Positions 51,042 through 63,640 are shown, counted from the stretch's first letter. The stretch: DNA of 64,000 nucleotides from Pratylenchus scribneri (GCA_030063045.1 JAQSEB010000114.1:3286001-3350000); one strand, 5' to 3'. Notes: a model not told the origin generated them from the letters alone. Program-made: numbers and translations.

Positions 51042-51106
51042 ATATTGTCCCCAAAAATTGAAAGAAGCAAGAAGTGAATCCAATCGATGAATATTGTCCC
51101 CAAAAA
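51009..51106 (+). repeat. perfect 49-bp tandem duplication across a stop codon
   Basis: The block beginning TTGAAAGAAGCAAGAAGTG occurs at 51009 and again at 51058 with no visible mismatch. The first copy encodes the last ten residues and stop of the secreted-repeat protein; the second lies in its 3' UTR. Confidence 0.9.
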
Positions 51107-51162
51107 TATTGTTATTTATCCCACCCACTTCATATTCATTTTTTTTGTATTATCATTTATCA

Positions 51163-51168
51163 AATAAA
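51163..51168 (+). terminator. AATAAA polyadenylation signal
   Basis: A canonical hexamer 121 bases after the stop of the secreted-repeat gene and 98 bases before the AP-3 mu start. Confidence 0.5.
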
Positions 51169-51266
51169 TTTTTTATAAATAAAGACTTGTGTACTTTTAT
51201 TATAGCGTTTTGTCGCTTTTTATTTTTATGTGTTGACTTCGATTTTATGTTTTACAATTATAGAGA

Positions 51267-52887
51267 ATGATCAATAGCATTTTTATCGTCAATACGGCCC
51301 AGTAAGTTATCATGGACACGTTTTTGTTTTCCATCAAATTTATTCAGTGATGTCGTTCTGGAGAAACATTACAAATCAGTGATCCATCGTTCGATCTGTG
51401 ATTATTTTTTTGATGCCCAAAAACAAGCTTCAAACAAGGAAGATATTCCACCGGTCATTGCTACCCCGCACCATTATTTGCACATTGTCTACCACAACAA
51501 TCTTTATTTCATAGCTGTTAGTACGACAGAAAGTAAGCAATTTTGTGAAATTAAATAATTAAGTAACACAATTATTATTATTAGCGCCTCCTTTGATGAT
51601 GATCGAAATATTGCATAGAATAATTGCAATTTTTGTTGAATATTTTGATGAATGTTCCGATTCAACTATTAAAGAAAACATTGTTATCGTTTTTGAGGTA
51701 ATTTTATATTTATTTGATTTATAAATCGAAATTTTTTATGAAGTTGCTCGATGAAATACTCGACAATGGTTATCCGTTATGTACGGAAATGAATGTTCTA
51801 CAAGATCTCATTAAACCACCAAATTTCTTGCGGTCGCTTAAGAATCAAGTAACTGGAAAAACAAATATTTCTGAAGTGCTTCCAACAGGACAATTATCAG
51901 TAAATTTTTTAATAAATAATTAATTCGAGCAAAATTTAGAATGTTCCATGGCGTAGAGCTGGTGTTAAATATTCCAATAATGAAGCCTATTTCGATGTTA
52001 TTGAGGAAATTGATGCAATAATTGACAAACAAGGAGCAACTGTTTCGGCAGAAATTCATGGCCATGTAAGTAAATGATGAAAGATGGAATCAAAATTCTT
52101 ATATTATCATCATCAGATAAATTGCTGTTGCCGTCTTAGTGGGATGCCAGATCTCACAATGACTTTGGCGAACCCAAGAATTCTTGATGATGTTTCATTC
52201 CATCCCTGTGTTCGTTTTAAACGTTGGGAAAGTGAACGGGTGCTCTCTTTTGTTCCTCCAGATGGAAATTTTCGATTGCTTTCCTATCATATCAGCTCTC
52301 AAAGGTTTTTTATACTAACATTAATGCAATTTCAAATTAATTGAATTTTAAGTGTCGTTGCAATTCCACTCTATATTAGGCACAATATAATCCTAAAGAA
52401 TGCTGGCCGTTTTGAGCTTACAGGTAAAAATAAGACTATTCTCATTCAAGAATAAAATTTAGTTGGTCCCAAGCAATCAATGGGCAAAATGCTGGAAGAA
52501 GTGGTCATTGAATGTCAAATGCCAAAAGTTGTTCAAAATTGCAATTTGATAGCCAGTTATGGGAAATATTCATATGAACCGACTTCAAAACTGCTTCAAT
52601 GGGTTGTAGGAAAAATAGAGCTTGGGAGGCCGCCAACATTGAAAGGAACAGTAAGGAGGGGATAATTACATCAAAATTGACAAAATTTGTTAATTTAGGT
52701 CTCCATTACTCCTGGTTTTAAACAACAATTGGAATGTCCACCAATCATTGCTCACTTCAAAATAAGTCAATTGGCTGTCTCCGGATTGAAAGTGAACAGA
52801 CTTGATATGCATGGAGAAGCATATAAGCCATTTAAAGGTGTTAAATATATCACAAAAGCAGGAAAATTCCAAGTCAGAACAATTTGA
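51267..52887 (+). CDS. AP-3 complex mu subunit
   Basis: Medium chain of the AP-3 adaptor, which sorts cargo from endosomes to lysosomes and lysosome-related organelles and binds Tyr-based signals. The N-terminal longin part reads MINSIFIVNTA, DVVLEKHYKSVIHRSICDYF, PPVIATPHHYLHIVYHNNLY and LLDEILDNGYPLCTE. The linker LPTGQLSNVPWRRAGVKY follows. The mu-homology domain has NNEAYFDVIEEIDAIID, LSGMPDLTMTLANPRILDD, VSFHPCVRFKRWESERVLSF, GPKQSMGKMLEEV, SGLKVNRLDMHGEAYKPFKG and the terminal VKYITKAGKFQVRTI. Conserved segments follow the order of AP3M1 over the full length. The stop is at 52885-52887, and an AATAAA at 52933-52938 precedes the convergent ARL2 gene. The gene lies 225 bases after the secreted-repeat gene on the same strand. 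Confidence 0.95.
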
Positions 52888-52963
52888 ATGATCAATTTTT
52901 ATTCATAATTTTTTTAATTTGTATATATTTTTAATAAATACAATTCGGACGGAATAAATCTTA

Positions 52964-53649
52964 TCATTCTGGAACTAATATTCTCGAAGACACATCGGTG
53001 CAAAGCCATTCCATAGCTTCCAATAAATTTGTTCCCATATAAGCACTGGTTTCGAAAATTTTCCAGTGATGTTTTTTAATAACATCCAATTGCAAAACCT
53101 TAAAATCAATCATATTTTTCATTTATTAAAAAATGAAAACCTTTTGTATTTCTTCTGCATTTAATGAGTTATCCAAATCTCTTTTGTTGGCTAAAACCAG
53201 TAATGAAACGCCATACATGCATTCCTTTAGAAAAAAAAAGGATAAAATTAATTTTGAATAAGAGTCAACCTCATTGATCAGTGAGTGAAGTTCTTTACGG
53301 CAATCATTGTCTAGACGAGTTACATCTGTTGAATCCACAACCCATATAACCGCATCCGTTCTTTCAAAGTAATTTCGCCAATATGTCCTCAAACTTTTTT
53401 GCCCACCAACATCCCAACAATTCAGTTTCCATCTTCTATATTCCAAAGTTTTTATGTTGAAACCTTAATTTTCATTTATTATACTGGAAAATTGAATTAG
53501 TAACCGAATGTTGGCTCAATTTCATTTATATTTTCTCCATTCATTTTTTTAAGAAAAGTTGTTTTTCCAGAATTGTCGAGTCCAAGTATTAAAATTCTCA
53601 TTTCTTGCTCCTTTCGGCGAGATTTTTTAATAACTGTTAGCATAACCAT
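52964..53649 (-). CDS. ARL2 small GTPase
   Basis: Four exons (53505-53649, 53270-53463, 53141-53224, 52964-53098) join in frame to 185 residues, the expected ARL2 length. Motifs: the N-terminal helix [19 protein letters not shown]-loop GLDNSGKTT, switch region [62 protein letters not shown], and the C-terminal [20 protein letters not shown]. The [12 protein letters not shown] and HHW segments favour ARL2 over ARL3. ARL2 acts with tubulin cofactors in tubulin folding and in mitochondrial and ciliary trafficking; in C. elegans the orthologue is evl-20. There is no N-terminal myristoylation glycine. The gene is tail-to-tail with AP-3 mu, 76 bases apart. Confidence 0.93.
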
Positions 53650-53856
53650 TTTTAAAATCTGAAAAATAAGGTTTTTTATTTTAAAAAAATGAAATTAAAA
53701 ACTCAAGGTATTTTAATTCCAAATTACCATCAAATCCTTAACTGCTGATATTCTATTTCTATTTCTATTAGAATCCCCCCCCCCCCCCCCAATTCCCCAT
53801 TAAATATTGAATTAATAAATAATCAAGTTAATTATTTTAGATTTTAGCTAGGAATA

Positions 53857-56696
53857 ATGTTGAAGAAATTACTTCTAAATAATGGCAATAGTAAACCAAC
53901 AAGAATATTTTCTCGTAATAATGCAGCATCTGTTCCCGCTACTGCACCAAAACCGAATAAAGTAAATTACTTACATTTTTCTATTAATAAATCTTTTTAG
54001 TTGGAAGTATTTATTGATGATAAAAAAGTGTTGGTTTCGCCGGGCATGACCATCCTACAGGTTTTATTTTTGTAATTTAAAAACAAAAAAACTAAAATTT
54101 TAGGCTTGTGCGTTAGTTGGTGTCGATATTCCCCGTTTTTGTTATCATGATCGACTTTCAATCGCTGGAAATTGCAGAATGTATAAATTATTGGATAAAA
54201 ATCATAAAAATCAAATTCAGGTGTCTCGTTGAAGTTGAAAAATCCATAAAACCAGTTGCTTCGTGTGCAATGCCGGTCATGAATGGAATGCGTGTAAATA
54301 CTAATTCGGCAATAACGAAGAAAGCAAGGGAGGCAGTTATGGAATTCTTATTGGTTAATCATCCACTTGACTGTCCAATTTGTGATCAAGGAGGTTGAAA
54401 ATTAAATATTTTTATTAAACAAAAACAAATTAAAGGAGAATGTGACCTTCAAGATCAATCAATGGCATTTGGCTCGGATAGAAGCCGTCTTCAAAATGAA
54501 TACGATGGAAAAAGGTTTCAAATTTATTAAAAATAAAACATATTTTAAATTCTAGAGCGGTGGAAGACAAGGACATTGGGCCATTGGTCAAAACAATAAT
54601 GACCCGGTGCATTCACTGTACTCGATGTATCCGATTTGCCAATGAAGTTGCCGGTGTCCCCGATCTTGGCTCGACTGGTCGTGGATCGGATATGCAAATT
54701 GGCACTTATGTGGAGAAATTATTCGCTTCCGAATTGTCAGGGAATGTAATTGATTTATGTCCAGTTGGAGCATTGACCAGCAAACAATACAGGTGGAAAA
54801 GGAATAATTTTGATTATATTTTTTTAAAATTTAGTTTTATCGCCCGACCATGGGAAACACGAAAGACGGAAAATATTGACATTATGGACGCAATTGGCTC
54901 AAATGTTGTTCTTTCGCATCGGACCGGTGAAATTTTGAGGATTATTCCCCGAATGAACGATGACATAAATGAGGAATGGTTGGCGGACAAAGGAAGATTC
55001 ATTTGTGATGGACTGAAACGGCAAAGATTGCTTCAGCCAATGTTGAGGGACGAAAGTGGAGGAATATTGAGGTTTATAATTATTGCCGTTTTAAAACATT
55101 AAATTCCCTCAAAAGGCCTTGCAATTGGGAAGAAGCACTTTTTGTGGCAGCCACCAAATTTCGGCAAACCTCAGCAAATGAAATTTCTGGATTGGCCGGC
55201 GCCTTGGTCGATTCGGAAGCACTTTTGGCTCTAAAAGATTTGCTCAACCGATCAAACAGTGAAAATGTATTCAGCGAAGGTGAATTGCCCATTTCAAGTG
55301 GTGGAATTGATTTACGCTCGAATTATTTGCTCAATGATAAAATTATTGCAATTGAACAAAGTGATGCCCTCCTCCTTGTTGGCACTAATCCTCGATATGA
55401 AGCACCGGTTTTTAATGCTCGAATCCGTAAAAGGTAAAAGGTTTTTCTTTTTTATTATTTATAATTAATTTAAGTTTTCTCCATTCTGACATTGAAATTG
55501 GCGTTATTGGCAGTAAAGTGGATTTAACGTATGATTATGAATATTTGGGTGCTGATTCTTCGGCATTGAATGCATTATTGAAGGGTGAATCTGCATTTTC
55601 AAAGGTATTTTTAAATATTTCTATTATCTATTATAATTTATTATTCAAAAAAAGAAATTATTATCCGCAAAATGTCCATTGATTATTGTTGGAATTCAAG
55701 CATTTCAAGGAGAGGGCTCAGAATTTATGCAATTTAAATTACAACAATTGGCTGATAAAATTAGATCAAATGGAACAAATTTTGGTAAATTGCACAGAAA
55801 AAAATATAAATTAATTTTTCGGAAAGATGGTGAACCTCCAAGAGTGTTGAATATTTTACATCAAAATGCTAGTCAAGTTGCCGCCTTCGATATTGGCTTT
55901 CGTCCATTCAATCAATTCAAATCGGCTATTAAAAAATCAACAAAATTGCTTTATTTGCTTGGAGCGGATGATCGACCAATTTCGAGGGATGATTTTCATG
56001 AAAATGTTTTCATTATTTATCAAGGTTTTTATTAATGCAAATATTTATAAAATAATATTTTTTAGGTCATCATGGCGATGCTGGAGCAGAAATAGCTGAT
56101 TTGATTTTACCCGGTGCAACCTATACGGAGAAGGAAGCAATTTGGGTGAATACGGAAGGAAGAGCGCAAAGAGGGTTATTTATTAATTATTTAATTTTCT
56201 ATAAAATATTCACAGATATCCAGCTGTATTACCGCCGGGGGATGCTCGAGAAGATTGGAAAATATTGAGGGCATTGAGTGAGGTGGCCGGTCGAAAATTG
56301 CCATACGATACAATTTTGGAGATTCGAAATCGACTATTTGAGGTTAGCCATTAATTCCTTAGAATTATTGATTTATATTGTGATAGATTGCCCCTCATTT
56401 GACTCGATATGGAGAAGTGGAGGATGCAAATTACTTGAAGGAGGCATTTTCTCTAGCAATGGTTAATTCAATACAAATTCATTAATTTAAAAATTATTTA
56501 GGCGCAAATTAGTTCAATTTCTTCAAGCAAATCAAACAAAAATCTTGAACCAAGGCAAAAATCTTTGCCCGATTATTGGCTGACCAATTCAATTGCGAGA
56601 GCATCGCCCACGATGGTTCAATGTGTGAAGGCTGCCAGGGATTATGCAATTCAACCGCACAAAGACCCTCTTCAATTGGCAAATCCACATGCATAA
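53857..56696 (+). CDS. NADH dehydrogenase (ubiquinone) 75-kDa subunit NDUFS1
   Basis: Largest iron-sulfur subunit of the electron-input module of mitochondrial complex I. The start [20 protein letters not shown] is a typical basic, Ser-containing targeting sequence. The ferredoxin-like domain follows ([55 protein letters not shown]), supplying ligands of cluster N1b. Then come the His-Cys motif [19 protein letters not shown] (cluster N5) and [20 protein letters not shown] with [13 protein letters not shown] (cluster N4). The molybdopterin-oxidoreductase-like C-terminal half runs from [19 protein letters not shown] through [12 protein letters not shown] and [20 protein letters not shown] to the end [11 protein letters not shown]. 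All cysteine clusters are present. The stop is at 56694-56696. Confidence 0.96.
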
Positions 56697-56919
56697 AAAT
56701 TATTGGATAAAAATTAGGAATTATTTCTTATATTAATTTTGTATTATAAAAAATGATAAAAATTTTGTAAATTTGAATGTTTAATTATTTGGATATTTAT
56801 ATTGTTTTTATACAATTTTTATTTTACATTATTTTATTCATATTAACAATTAATTGAATTTAGTTATTCAAATAAAATCGATTATATCATTGGAATATTG
56901 GTGAAAATGTGCAGCGTTA

Positions 56920-57745
56920 ATGGAACAAAGTTTGACATTTTATTATTTTTTTTTGTTAAATTTTATTTTTAAGCGAACAAGCATTATTTGGGCAAGGATC
57001 TTCACCGGTGGTGCCGACGGACATGTACGAGCCAATGGAAATGCCGGAGCATATTTACGTGAATGGAATGCCCAGGAAGGTGAGCCAACAAAATTTGAAA
57101 TCTTCGCTTTTGAATTTATATAATTTTAATTATTAAATTTAGCCAGCCAATAACGAAACTCGTCCCACAATGTTTGTGCCGGAAAGAATAACCTTGGCAG
57201 AAGGAGAAACAATGATTGCTAGCAAAGCCCAGCCGACTGAAGTGATTCGAGACCGGGAAAATTTGTTGCCATCATCGGAAAATGTTTATTTAATAATTTA
57301 CAATAATTTTATTTAAATTTAGGAAGGAATAAACATCAACGGCATTCCGGATTTGCTCACAGCCAATGAATTGCCGCATAATGATTACAATCATCGTCAA
57401 AATGATGCTCAAAATCAGACTCCTAATCCTAAGAATCACGTATTAAATTTATTTATTTTTTAATTTAATTTTCCCTTTTCAGAATTATTTCAATCAAACT
57501 TCTTCGATCTCAGTTGAGGCAAATCCATTGAATGAATTGAAATGTGTGCGTCGAAATGTCCGATGCCTTGCGAAAAGAGTCAACGAATTGGAATTGGACA
57601 AGAAATGCTATCAAGATGAACGTCAATATTTGATTATGGCCTGCGGCATTTCGTTCTTCATGGTCGGTTTTTCACACAAAAAGCCCCCCAAGAAATTGTT
57701 AATTTTCAGGCTGTAATCGCCCTGTTCCGTCCTATTCGCCATTGA
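56920..57745 (+). CDS. Mff-like tail-anchored mitochondrial fission factor
   Basis: Short multi-exon gene with IYVNGMPRKPANNETRPTMF followed by VPERITLAEGE, which resembles the conserved motif of Mff (VPERI). Acidic, Asn/Gln-rich linkers and a coiled coil follow (LNELKCVRRNVRCLAKRVNE, LELDKKCYQDERQ). A single C-terminal hydrophobic helix (YLIMACGISFFMAVIALF) ends in the short basic tail RPIRH. This tail-anchor layout fits Mff, which recruits the dynamin DRP-1 to the outer mitochondrial and peroxisomal membranes. The start is uncertain: ATG at 56920 with an intron ending ACAAG would give MEQTLFGQG, or translation could begin at MYEPMEMPEH. The stop is at 57743-57745 and an AATAAA at 57817-57822. 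The gene lies about 220 bases after NDUFS1 on the same strand. Confidence 0.65.
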
Positions 57746-57816
57746 ATACTCGCATCAACAAGAGAAGAATACCATCCAATTAAATCATTTAAATATATTC
57801 GATGATGCAGAAATGC

Positions 57817-57822
57817 AATAAA
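57817..57822 (+). terminator. AATAAA polyadenylation signal
   Basis: A canonical hexamer 72 bases after the Mff-like stop codon. The T-rich stretch that follows leads to satellite array 2. Confidence 0.5.
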
Positions 57823-58195
57823 TCCTTCATTCCTCCTCCCCCTTCTAAATACAGCACACACAAATGTCATCCATTTCCTGTTTCCTCTGTTCTTTCTAAC
57901 AATTCAAAATAATTTCTTATAAAGGTCATGTGTAATTTCCTCTCTATTATTTTACTTCATTTAATTGGATAAAAACTTAAATTTATTTTTTTATTAATTA
58001 TTATTCGCATTTCAGTCTTAAAAATGACTAAATAAAATTGTTTGGTGATGAATGAATGAATTTTTTATGGGATACTTTTTATTTGTCGGAAAAAAATGCT
58101 GAAAAGTCGAAAAATAATCATTTCTTCTTGACCATAAAATTGGCCAAATCAGGCTTTTTTAAGTTACTTATTCTCAGACAATAAAATAGATGAAA

Positions 58196-58880
58196 CACAA
58201 ATAGGCGGAATTATTCTAAGCGAAAACACAAAACAGGCGGAATTATACTAAGAGAAAACACAAACAGGCGGAATTATTCTAAGCGAAAACACAAACAGGC
58301 GGAATTATTCTAAGCGAAAACGCAAACAGGCGGAATTATTCTAAGCGAAAACGCAAACAGGCGGAATTATTCTAAGCAAACAGGCGGAATTATTATAAGT
58401 GAAAACACAAAACAGGCGGAATTATTCTAAGAGAAAACACAAACAGGCGGAATTATTCTAAGCAAACAGGCGGAATTATTCTAAGAGAAAACACAGGCGG
58501 AATTATTCTAAGCGAAAACACAAAACAGGCGGAATTATACTAAGAGAAAACACAAACAGGCGGAATTATTCTAAGAGAAAACACAAACAGGCGGAATTAT
58601 TCTAAGCGAAAACACAAACAGGCGGAATTATTCTAAGCGAAAACGCAAACAGGCGGAATTATTCTAAGCAAACAGGCGGAATTATTATAAGTGAAAACAC
58701 AAAATAGGCGGAATTATTCTAAGAGAAAACACAAACAGGCGGAATTATTCTAAGAGAAAACACAGGCGGAATTATTCTAATAAGCGAAAACACAAACAGG
58801 CGGAATTAGTTAGATGAAACAAAAACAGGCGGACTTATTAAGAAACATAAATAGGCGGAATTTACTTAGATGAAACACAG
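58196..58880. repeat. 31-bp satellite array 2 (inverted relative to array 1)
   Basis: The units are the reverse complement of array 1, with CAGGCGGAATTATTCTAAG and CGAAAACACAAA. Short units lacking the GAAAACACA part (AAGCAAACAGGCGG) alternate with full ones. A distinctive variant, ATTATTATAAGTGAAAAC, occurs here and in array 3 but not in array 1. Edge units contain TAGATGAAAC. The array lies between the convergent Mff-like and homeobox genes. Confidence 0.93.
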
Positions 58881-59043
58881 AAACTGGCCATAAACTAACC
58901 CATGCTCGGCCCTAAACTAAGAATAAGCTCTAGCATATTTATGGCCAAGTTGTAGAATATTTTTCGATGCGAAAATTTTGCCATTACAGTATTTTTCGAC
59001 ATATTATATATTTCCATGATTTTATGCTCTGGTGCCTAATTAT

Positions 59044-60595
59044 TCAATTATATTGGGGAATGTCTTGTCCATCAGTGCCTTCTTTTTGTTCCCTATTTGA
59101 ACCGCCGCCAGTGGCAATTGAGTCGATCATTGCGGCAGCCGCATTTTGTTGTTGTTGATGATAATAAGCCGCATTATAGCCATAAAAGGCGGCACTTGCG
59201 GTGTACTAAATCGACCAAATTGAATTGATTTAAAACGATTGGAGGATTGACCGGATAATATGAATTCGGCCATTGAGTGGCGGCAAACCAATCAAATCCT
59301 CCATTAATATTGCCCATTCCATTATTTTGACCATAATTGAAGGAATTTACGGTACCAAAGTTGGCATTGTCCAAATTTGTGCAACCATTTCCCCCTCCCA
59401 TCATTCCTCCAAAAGATATTCCACTCATTCCGGCCATTGTACCAGATGAATAAATGGATTGGGGGAAATTGGCAACGACGGTGCCCTCCACAGAAGGATC
59501 AAATTTTGACAAGAATTCTGAAGTCAAATATTCCATTCAAATTAGTATTATTTATTTATTTATTCACCCATTGTCAATCCATTTTTGGCTTCTTCTATTT
59601 CAGAATTTTGCCCATTTTCAGCCTTGTTGACTTTTTCTGTAATTTTATTCGTCGTTGTTGGCTCCGCCGGAGGCGGTGATTCCACCGTTCTTCCTTCCCT
59701 TTTAATTTGGCAAGTTTGCTGCTGAATTGACCCATTTCCAGAAATATTTTGATCTGCCAAATGGTCTTGGGCAATTTTTCTGGCCAATTCCTCATTTCTT
59801 TTATTTTGACGATATTTTGCTCTTCAAATTATTTCGAAAATTTCTTTAAAACCCTTTTACCTTACCTTCGATTTTTGAACCAGACCTTCAAAAATTGGGA
59901 AATGATTGTTGGATTATTTATGCAAATTATTTAGCTAAAATCACCTGAATTCGACTTTCAGCCAATTGAATTTTTGTGGCCAATTTTTCGCGTTCAGTCA
60001 CGTCCGGATATTGCTTATGGTAAAAGATGATTTGATTGCTTAAATTCCCTCAATCCTTTCAATTTACCTTCGTATCGAAAAATGCCTCCAGCACTTCCAA
60101 TTGTTGTTTATTGTAGGATGTTCGTTCACGGCGGCCTTTTCGATTGTACTCAAATGAGGCGGATGAAATGCCATTTTGGCAAGCATTTCGGCCACTTTCA
60201 TTCCTATTTTTTAATAATTTAATTTCCGATAATTTTATTCGATAAACCCACGGTGAAATCCTCGTTGCCATTCCGCCTGGACCGCCTCCTCCATTCACGG
60301 AATTGACAGCAGCCGCGGCCAAAGCGGCAGCAAAATTAAAAGTGGAATTGGAAGTTTGGGGAAGGGATTGGCCAAATTGGGTTGAGGCGGATGAAAAAGA
60401 GGAAGGATTTTGTGGATGATGGCCATTGATGGAATACGGGGAGGGGAAATAGTTGAATGAGGAAGAGGAGGCCGATTGAAGATAGGCGGAAGAGGAGGAG
60501 GAGGAATAGGAAATTGGGGCTGAATTGGATGAAGAAGATGAAGCCGGGGCCAAGAAAGGATGGACATGTGATGCATCGGCAATGCCATTGACCAT
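59044..60595 (-). CDS. OTX-like K50 paired-class homeobox transcription factor
   Basis: DNA-binding developmental regulator. The start MVNGIADASHVHPF precedes a Ser/Ala-rich region. The homeodomain reads RRERTSYNKQQLEVLEAFFD, TKQYPDVTEREKLATKIQLA, ESRIQVWFKNRRAKYRQ, with W48, F49, K50 and N51. K50 together with QLEVLE and NRRAKYRQ points to the OTX group (C. elegans ttx-1, ceh-36, ceh-37); goosecoid-like is the alternative. Introns fall after homeodomain residue 23 and between 46 and 47, the latter a common paired-class position. A 20-base exon (59866-59885) encodes VWFKNRR only. The C-terminal half has Gly/Asn/Met-rich stretches (FGGMMGGGNGCTNLD). The last exon is inferred from a 46-base intron; it reads YTASAAFYGYNAAYYHQQQQ and stops at 59044-59046. 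Confidence 0.88.
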
Positions 60596-63125
60596 TTTGC
60601 TGAAAAATTGATGATGCGAGAATGAATGAATGAAATGTTTAATAATGAAGAGGGAATGGAATTGGAAGAGAGGGGGAAGGGGGCAGTCGAGTTTTACCGG
60701 GCCAACCACATTTAAAGCGATCTGCCCCGCCGGTCCAACTCGCGCATCGGCGGAGGATTAATCCAACATCGACCGTCCGAATATTTAAGCGGATTGGCGC
60801 GAAGCACACAAAACACACATAAAACCATTGGAAAATAAATTGAGAATGGATGAAAATGATATTGGGAGTTGGAATTGAGGGAATGAGGGGAATTCAGGTG
60901 GAAAATGACAATTTAAAGGGCAAAAGGAGAAAAATCAGTGGGAAAATTGAACGAGAGGCGTTTATTGGCCGAATTGGCATATTTGGATTGGAGGAGGCAG
61001 AGAGGAGGGGAGGAAAAAGGGGCGGTCCAAAAATGACCGTTTCCTTTTCTCCCTTCCCCCCCCCCCCCCCCGGTTGAGTATTTCCTTTACAGTCTTCTTT
61101 TCTTCTCCATTTGCTTTATCGGCGATTGGTCAAATGTTGAAGGAGGCCTTTTTTGGCATAGCCGATTGTCATTTTCAATGTTTGGAGTTCATCAAATTAA
61201 TTTATTTCAATTCAAATTCATTCAAATTCAACCATTTCCGTCCAACATCTTCATTTTCATTCATTCCACTCATTTTCTTTTCACCTTCATATTTTTCTTT
61301 CAATTTTCCTTCAGGCAATTTCCCAGGGTCGTCAAAGGAGGCGCAGAGATTAACCAAAATTGTCTCCGTAGGCGGGGGCATCCATTCATTGTAAATGATC
61401 CTTCCCGCCTTGGGGGTTTTTTTTGAAATGCCCAGAGGCAAAAAAATAAATTCAATCATTGGTCACATCCCAAAATCCATGCAAATCCACCATTCATTTT
61501 GGCTCAAATTTCTATTCATTTTTTTCCATAACTAATTGTGGGCAGATGGGCTTCGGTTATGGTAATCCATGATGGTGTACCCCCCCCCCCCCCATCACAT
61601 GGATCAGCAAATCCTTTAATTCATCCTTTCCCTGGGGAATGGCCATGCCCAAAACAACCATCCCACCTCCATGCCATTCAACTTTTTTGGCCATTCAATT
61701 TAACATTCTTTTCTTCGATTCAAATTCAATGCCATTTTCGAAGAAATGAATTCATCAATCAATTTTATGAAAAATGGACATTTTAATTTTTAAATCCATG
61801 GCAAACAATGCAAAATGGTGTTTTTTTCGGTTTCTTTCATGGATTCGGACAAATTTGGCGAAGGGGAGGGGAATGTGTAGTTGGGCGGATTATCTCGCCT
61901 TTCCTCATCAAAATAATGATGGCCATGCCGGATGAACAATTTTTTGGTGCTGATGGATGGACAGGCATTAAAAAGGGGTTGGATGAATTGGCAGAGATGA
62001 ATATCTTCTTTTGATGGTTGACAAATTGGGTGGGGGTGGACTGGTGGTGGCCAGGTGCGAACTGCCGAATGTTGGTTGGCGGAATGATGATGAAGGAAAG
62101 GGGGGGGGGGGAAGGGAATTGCCATTGGCAAATCGGCCCCCAATAATCCAACCATCGCTCTTTGTCGGCGACCACTTGCCCATGCGTCGCCGTCCCACCT
62201 CTCGGCATGATCCCTCATATTGCACAACTACATACACTTCAATTCACCTTTTCCCTTCATTTCAACCTTTTCTCCCTCCGAGGGACGAAAATCCTCAGGC
62301 CATCGTCAAGAACCCTTTTTCCTTCTTTAAAAGGGCGGCTTCAAAGGTGATGGCCAGAACTGAAAAACGGTGCCTTTTGAGGGAGAGGATGAAGCCGCGC
62401 AAAAAAAAGGAAAGGAGAAAAGGTGATGAAGGACCAACGCTGGAGGGGGTGAAGGGGAAAAGCAAATAGAAAAAGTGGAGTTGGGATTGAATGGGCAGGC
62501 GGCATTTTTCACACTTTTTTGTTGGAAAAAACAACAAGTCACTTTTTTGAGTGGAAGAAAATTGGAAGAGTGGATTGGGAAAATGGATTTGGGGTCAATT
62601 CTAACATTTCTGGTAATGGAAAGAATTTGCCTGGATTTGAGAAAAAGCAAATATACAGAAAGATGGCCTAAATTTGGGGAGGAGGATTAAGGGAAAAAGT
62701 TTGGATGGAAGGGGGAGGAGGGAGAATATGGCCAAGAGGAAATGTTGGATTGTTGCGAAACACATCCGGTCTTCTGGATATGGAATATTTGTGGATTGGC
62801 CCAGCCAAATGCCAAGAAAATTGTTTAGGCGAATATTCTCGGCCTCATCCAAATTGTTGCATAATTTGAAGAAAAACGGTAAATTGAAAATTTGGGGGCA
62901 AATGGAAAAACATTGCATAAGAAAATGGATGAGAAATTGATGACCCGAAGGGAATATTAGTGTCGAGGACAAACTAATGGAATTGGGTGATGATGGCAAA
63001 TTGGCGGTTGTGGATTTCAGATTTCACTCATCCTCCTTCTGTTACTGTTGTTAAAAGTTGATGAGATGAGTGAGGGGAAAAGATTAAATCTAATAAATTA
63101 AATTGGAGGGGGGATGAGGGAATTA
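60596..63125. other. non-coding upstream region of the homeobox gene
   Basis: No coding region or structured RNA could be supported. It includes homopolymer tracts at 61056-61071, 61580-61593 (both C) and 62100-62111 (G). An open frame extending the homeobox gene upstream to 60709 translates to low-complexity sequence and looks like 5' UTR. Confidence 0.5.
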
Positions 63126-63132
63126 ATTAGGT

Positions 63133-63640
63133 GAAATACAAAACAGGCGGAATTATTCTAAGCGAAAACACAAACAGGCGGAATTATTCTAAGCGAAAAC
63201 ACAAACAGGCGGAATTATTCTAAGCGAAAACACAAACAGGCGGAATTATTCTAAGCAAACAGGCGGAATTATTATAAGTGAAAACACAAAACAGGCGGAA
63301 TTATTCTAAGAGAAAACACAAACAGGCGGAATTATTCTAAGCGAAAACAAAAAACAGGCGGAATTATTCTAAGCAAACAGGCGGAATAATTCTAAGTGAA
63401 AACACAAACAGGCGGAATTATTCTAATCGAAAACACAAACAGGCGGAATTATTCTAAGCAAACAGGCGGAATTATTCTAAGCAAACAGGCGGAATTATTC
63501 TAAGTGAAAACACAAACAGGCGGAATTATTCTAATAAGCAAACAGGCGGAATTAATTAGTTAAAATACAAACAGGTGGATATAATCTAAAAAACACAAAA
63601 GACGGAATTAGTTTGACGGAATTAGTTTGAAGCAAAAAAG
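63133..63640. repeat. 31-bp satellite array 3
   Basis: Same family and orientation as array 2, with CAGGCGGAATTATTCTAAG cores, short AAGCAAACAGGCGG units and the ATTATTATAAGTGAAAAC variant. Both edges decay into degenerate units (AATTAATTAGGTGAAATAC on the left; GACGGAATTAGTTTGA on the right). Confidence 0.93.

Noticed and set aside
59174..59220. Read-through end of the homeobox ORF (terminating at 59174)
   Set aside because: A 46-base intron with a good acceptor (GATTTAG) leads to a Tyr/Ala/Gln-rich exon with its own stop, which fits the protein better.
60596..60709. Upstream start extending the homeobox protein by 38 residues
   Set aside because: The extension is low-complexity Phe/His/Ser sequence typical of translated UTR, and MVNGIADASH begins the plausible protein.
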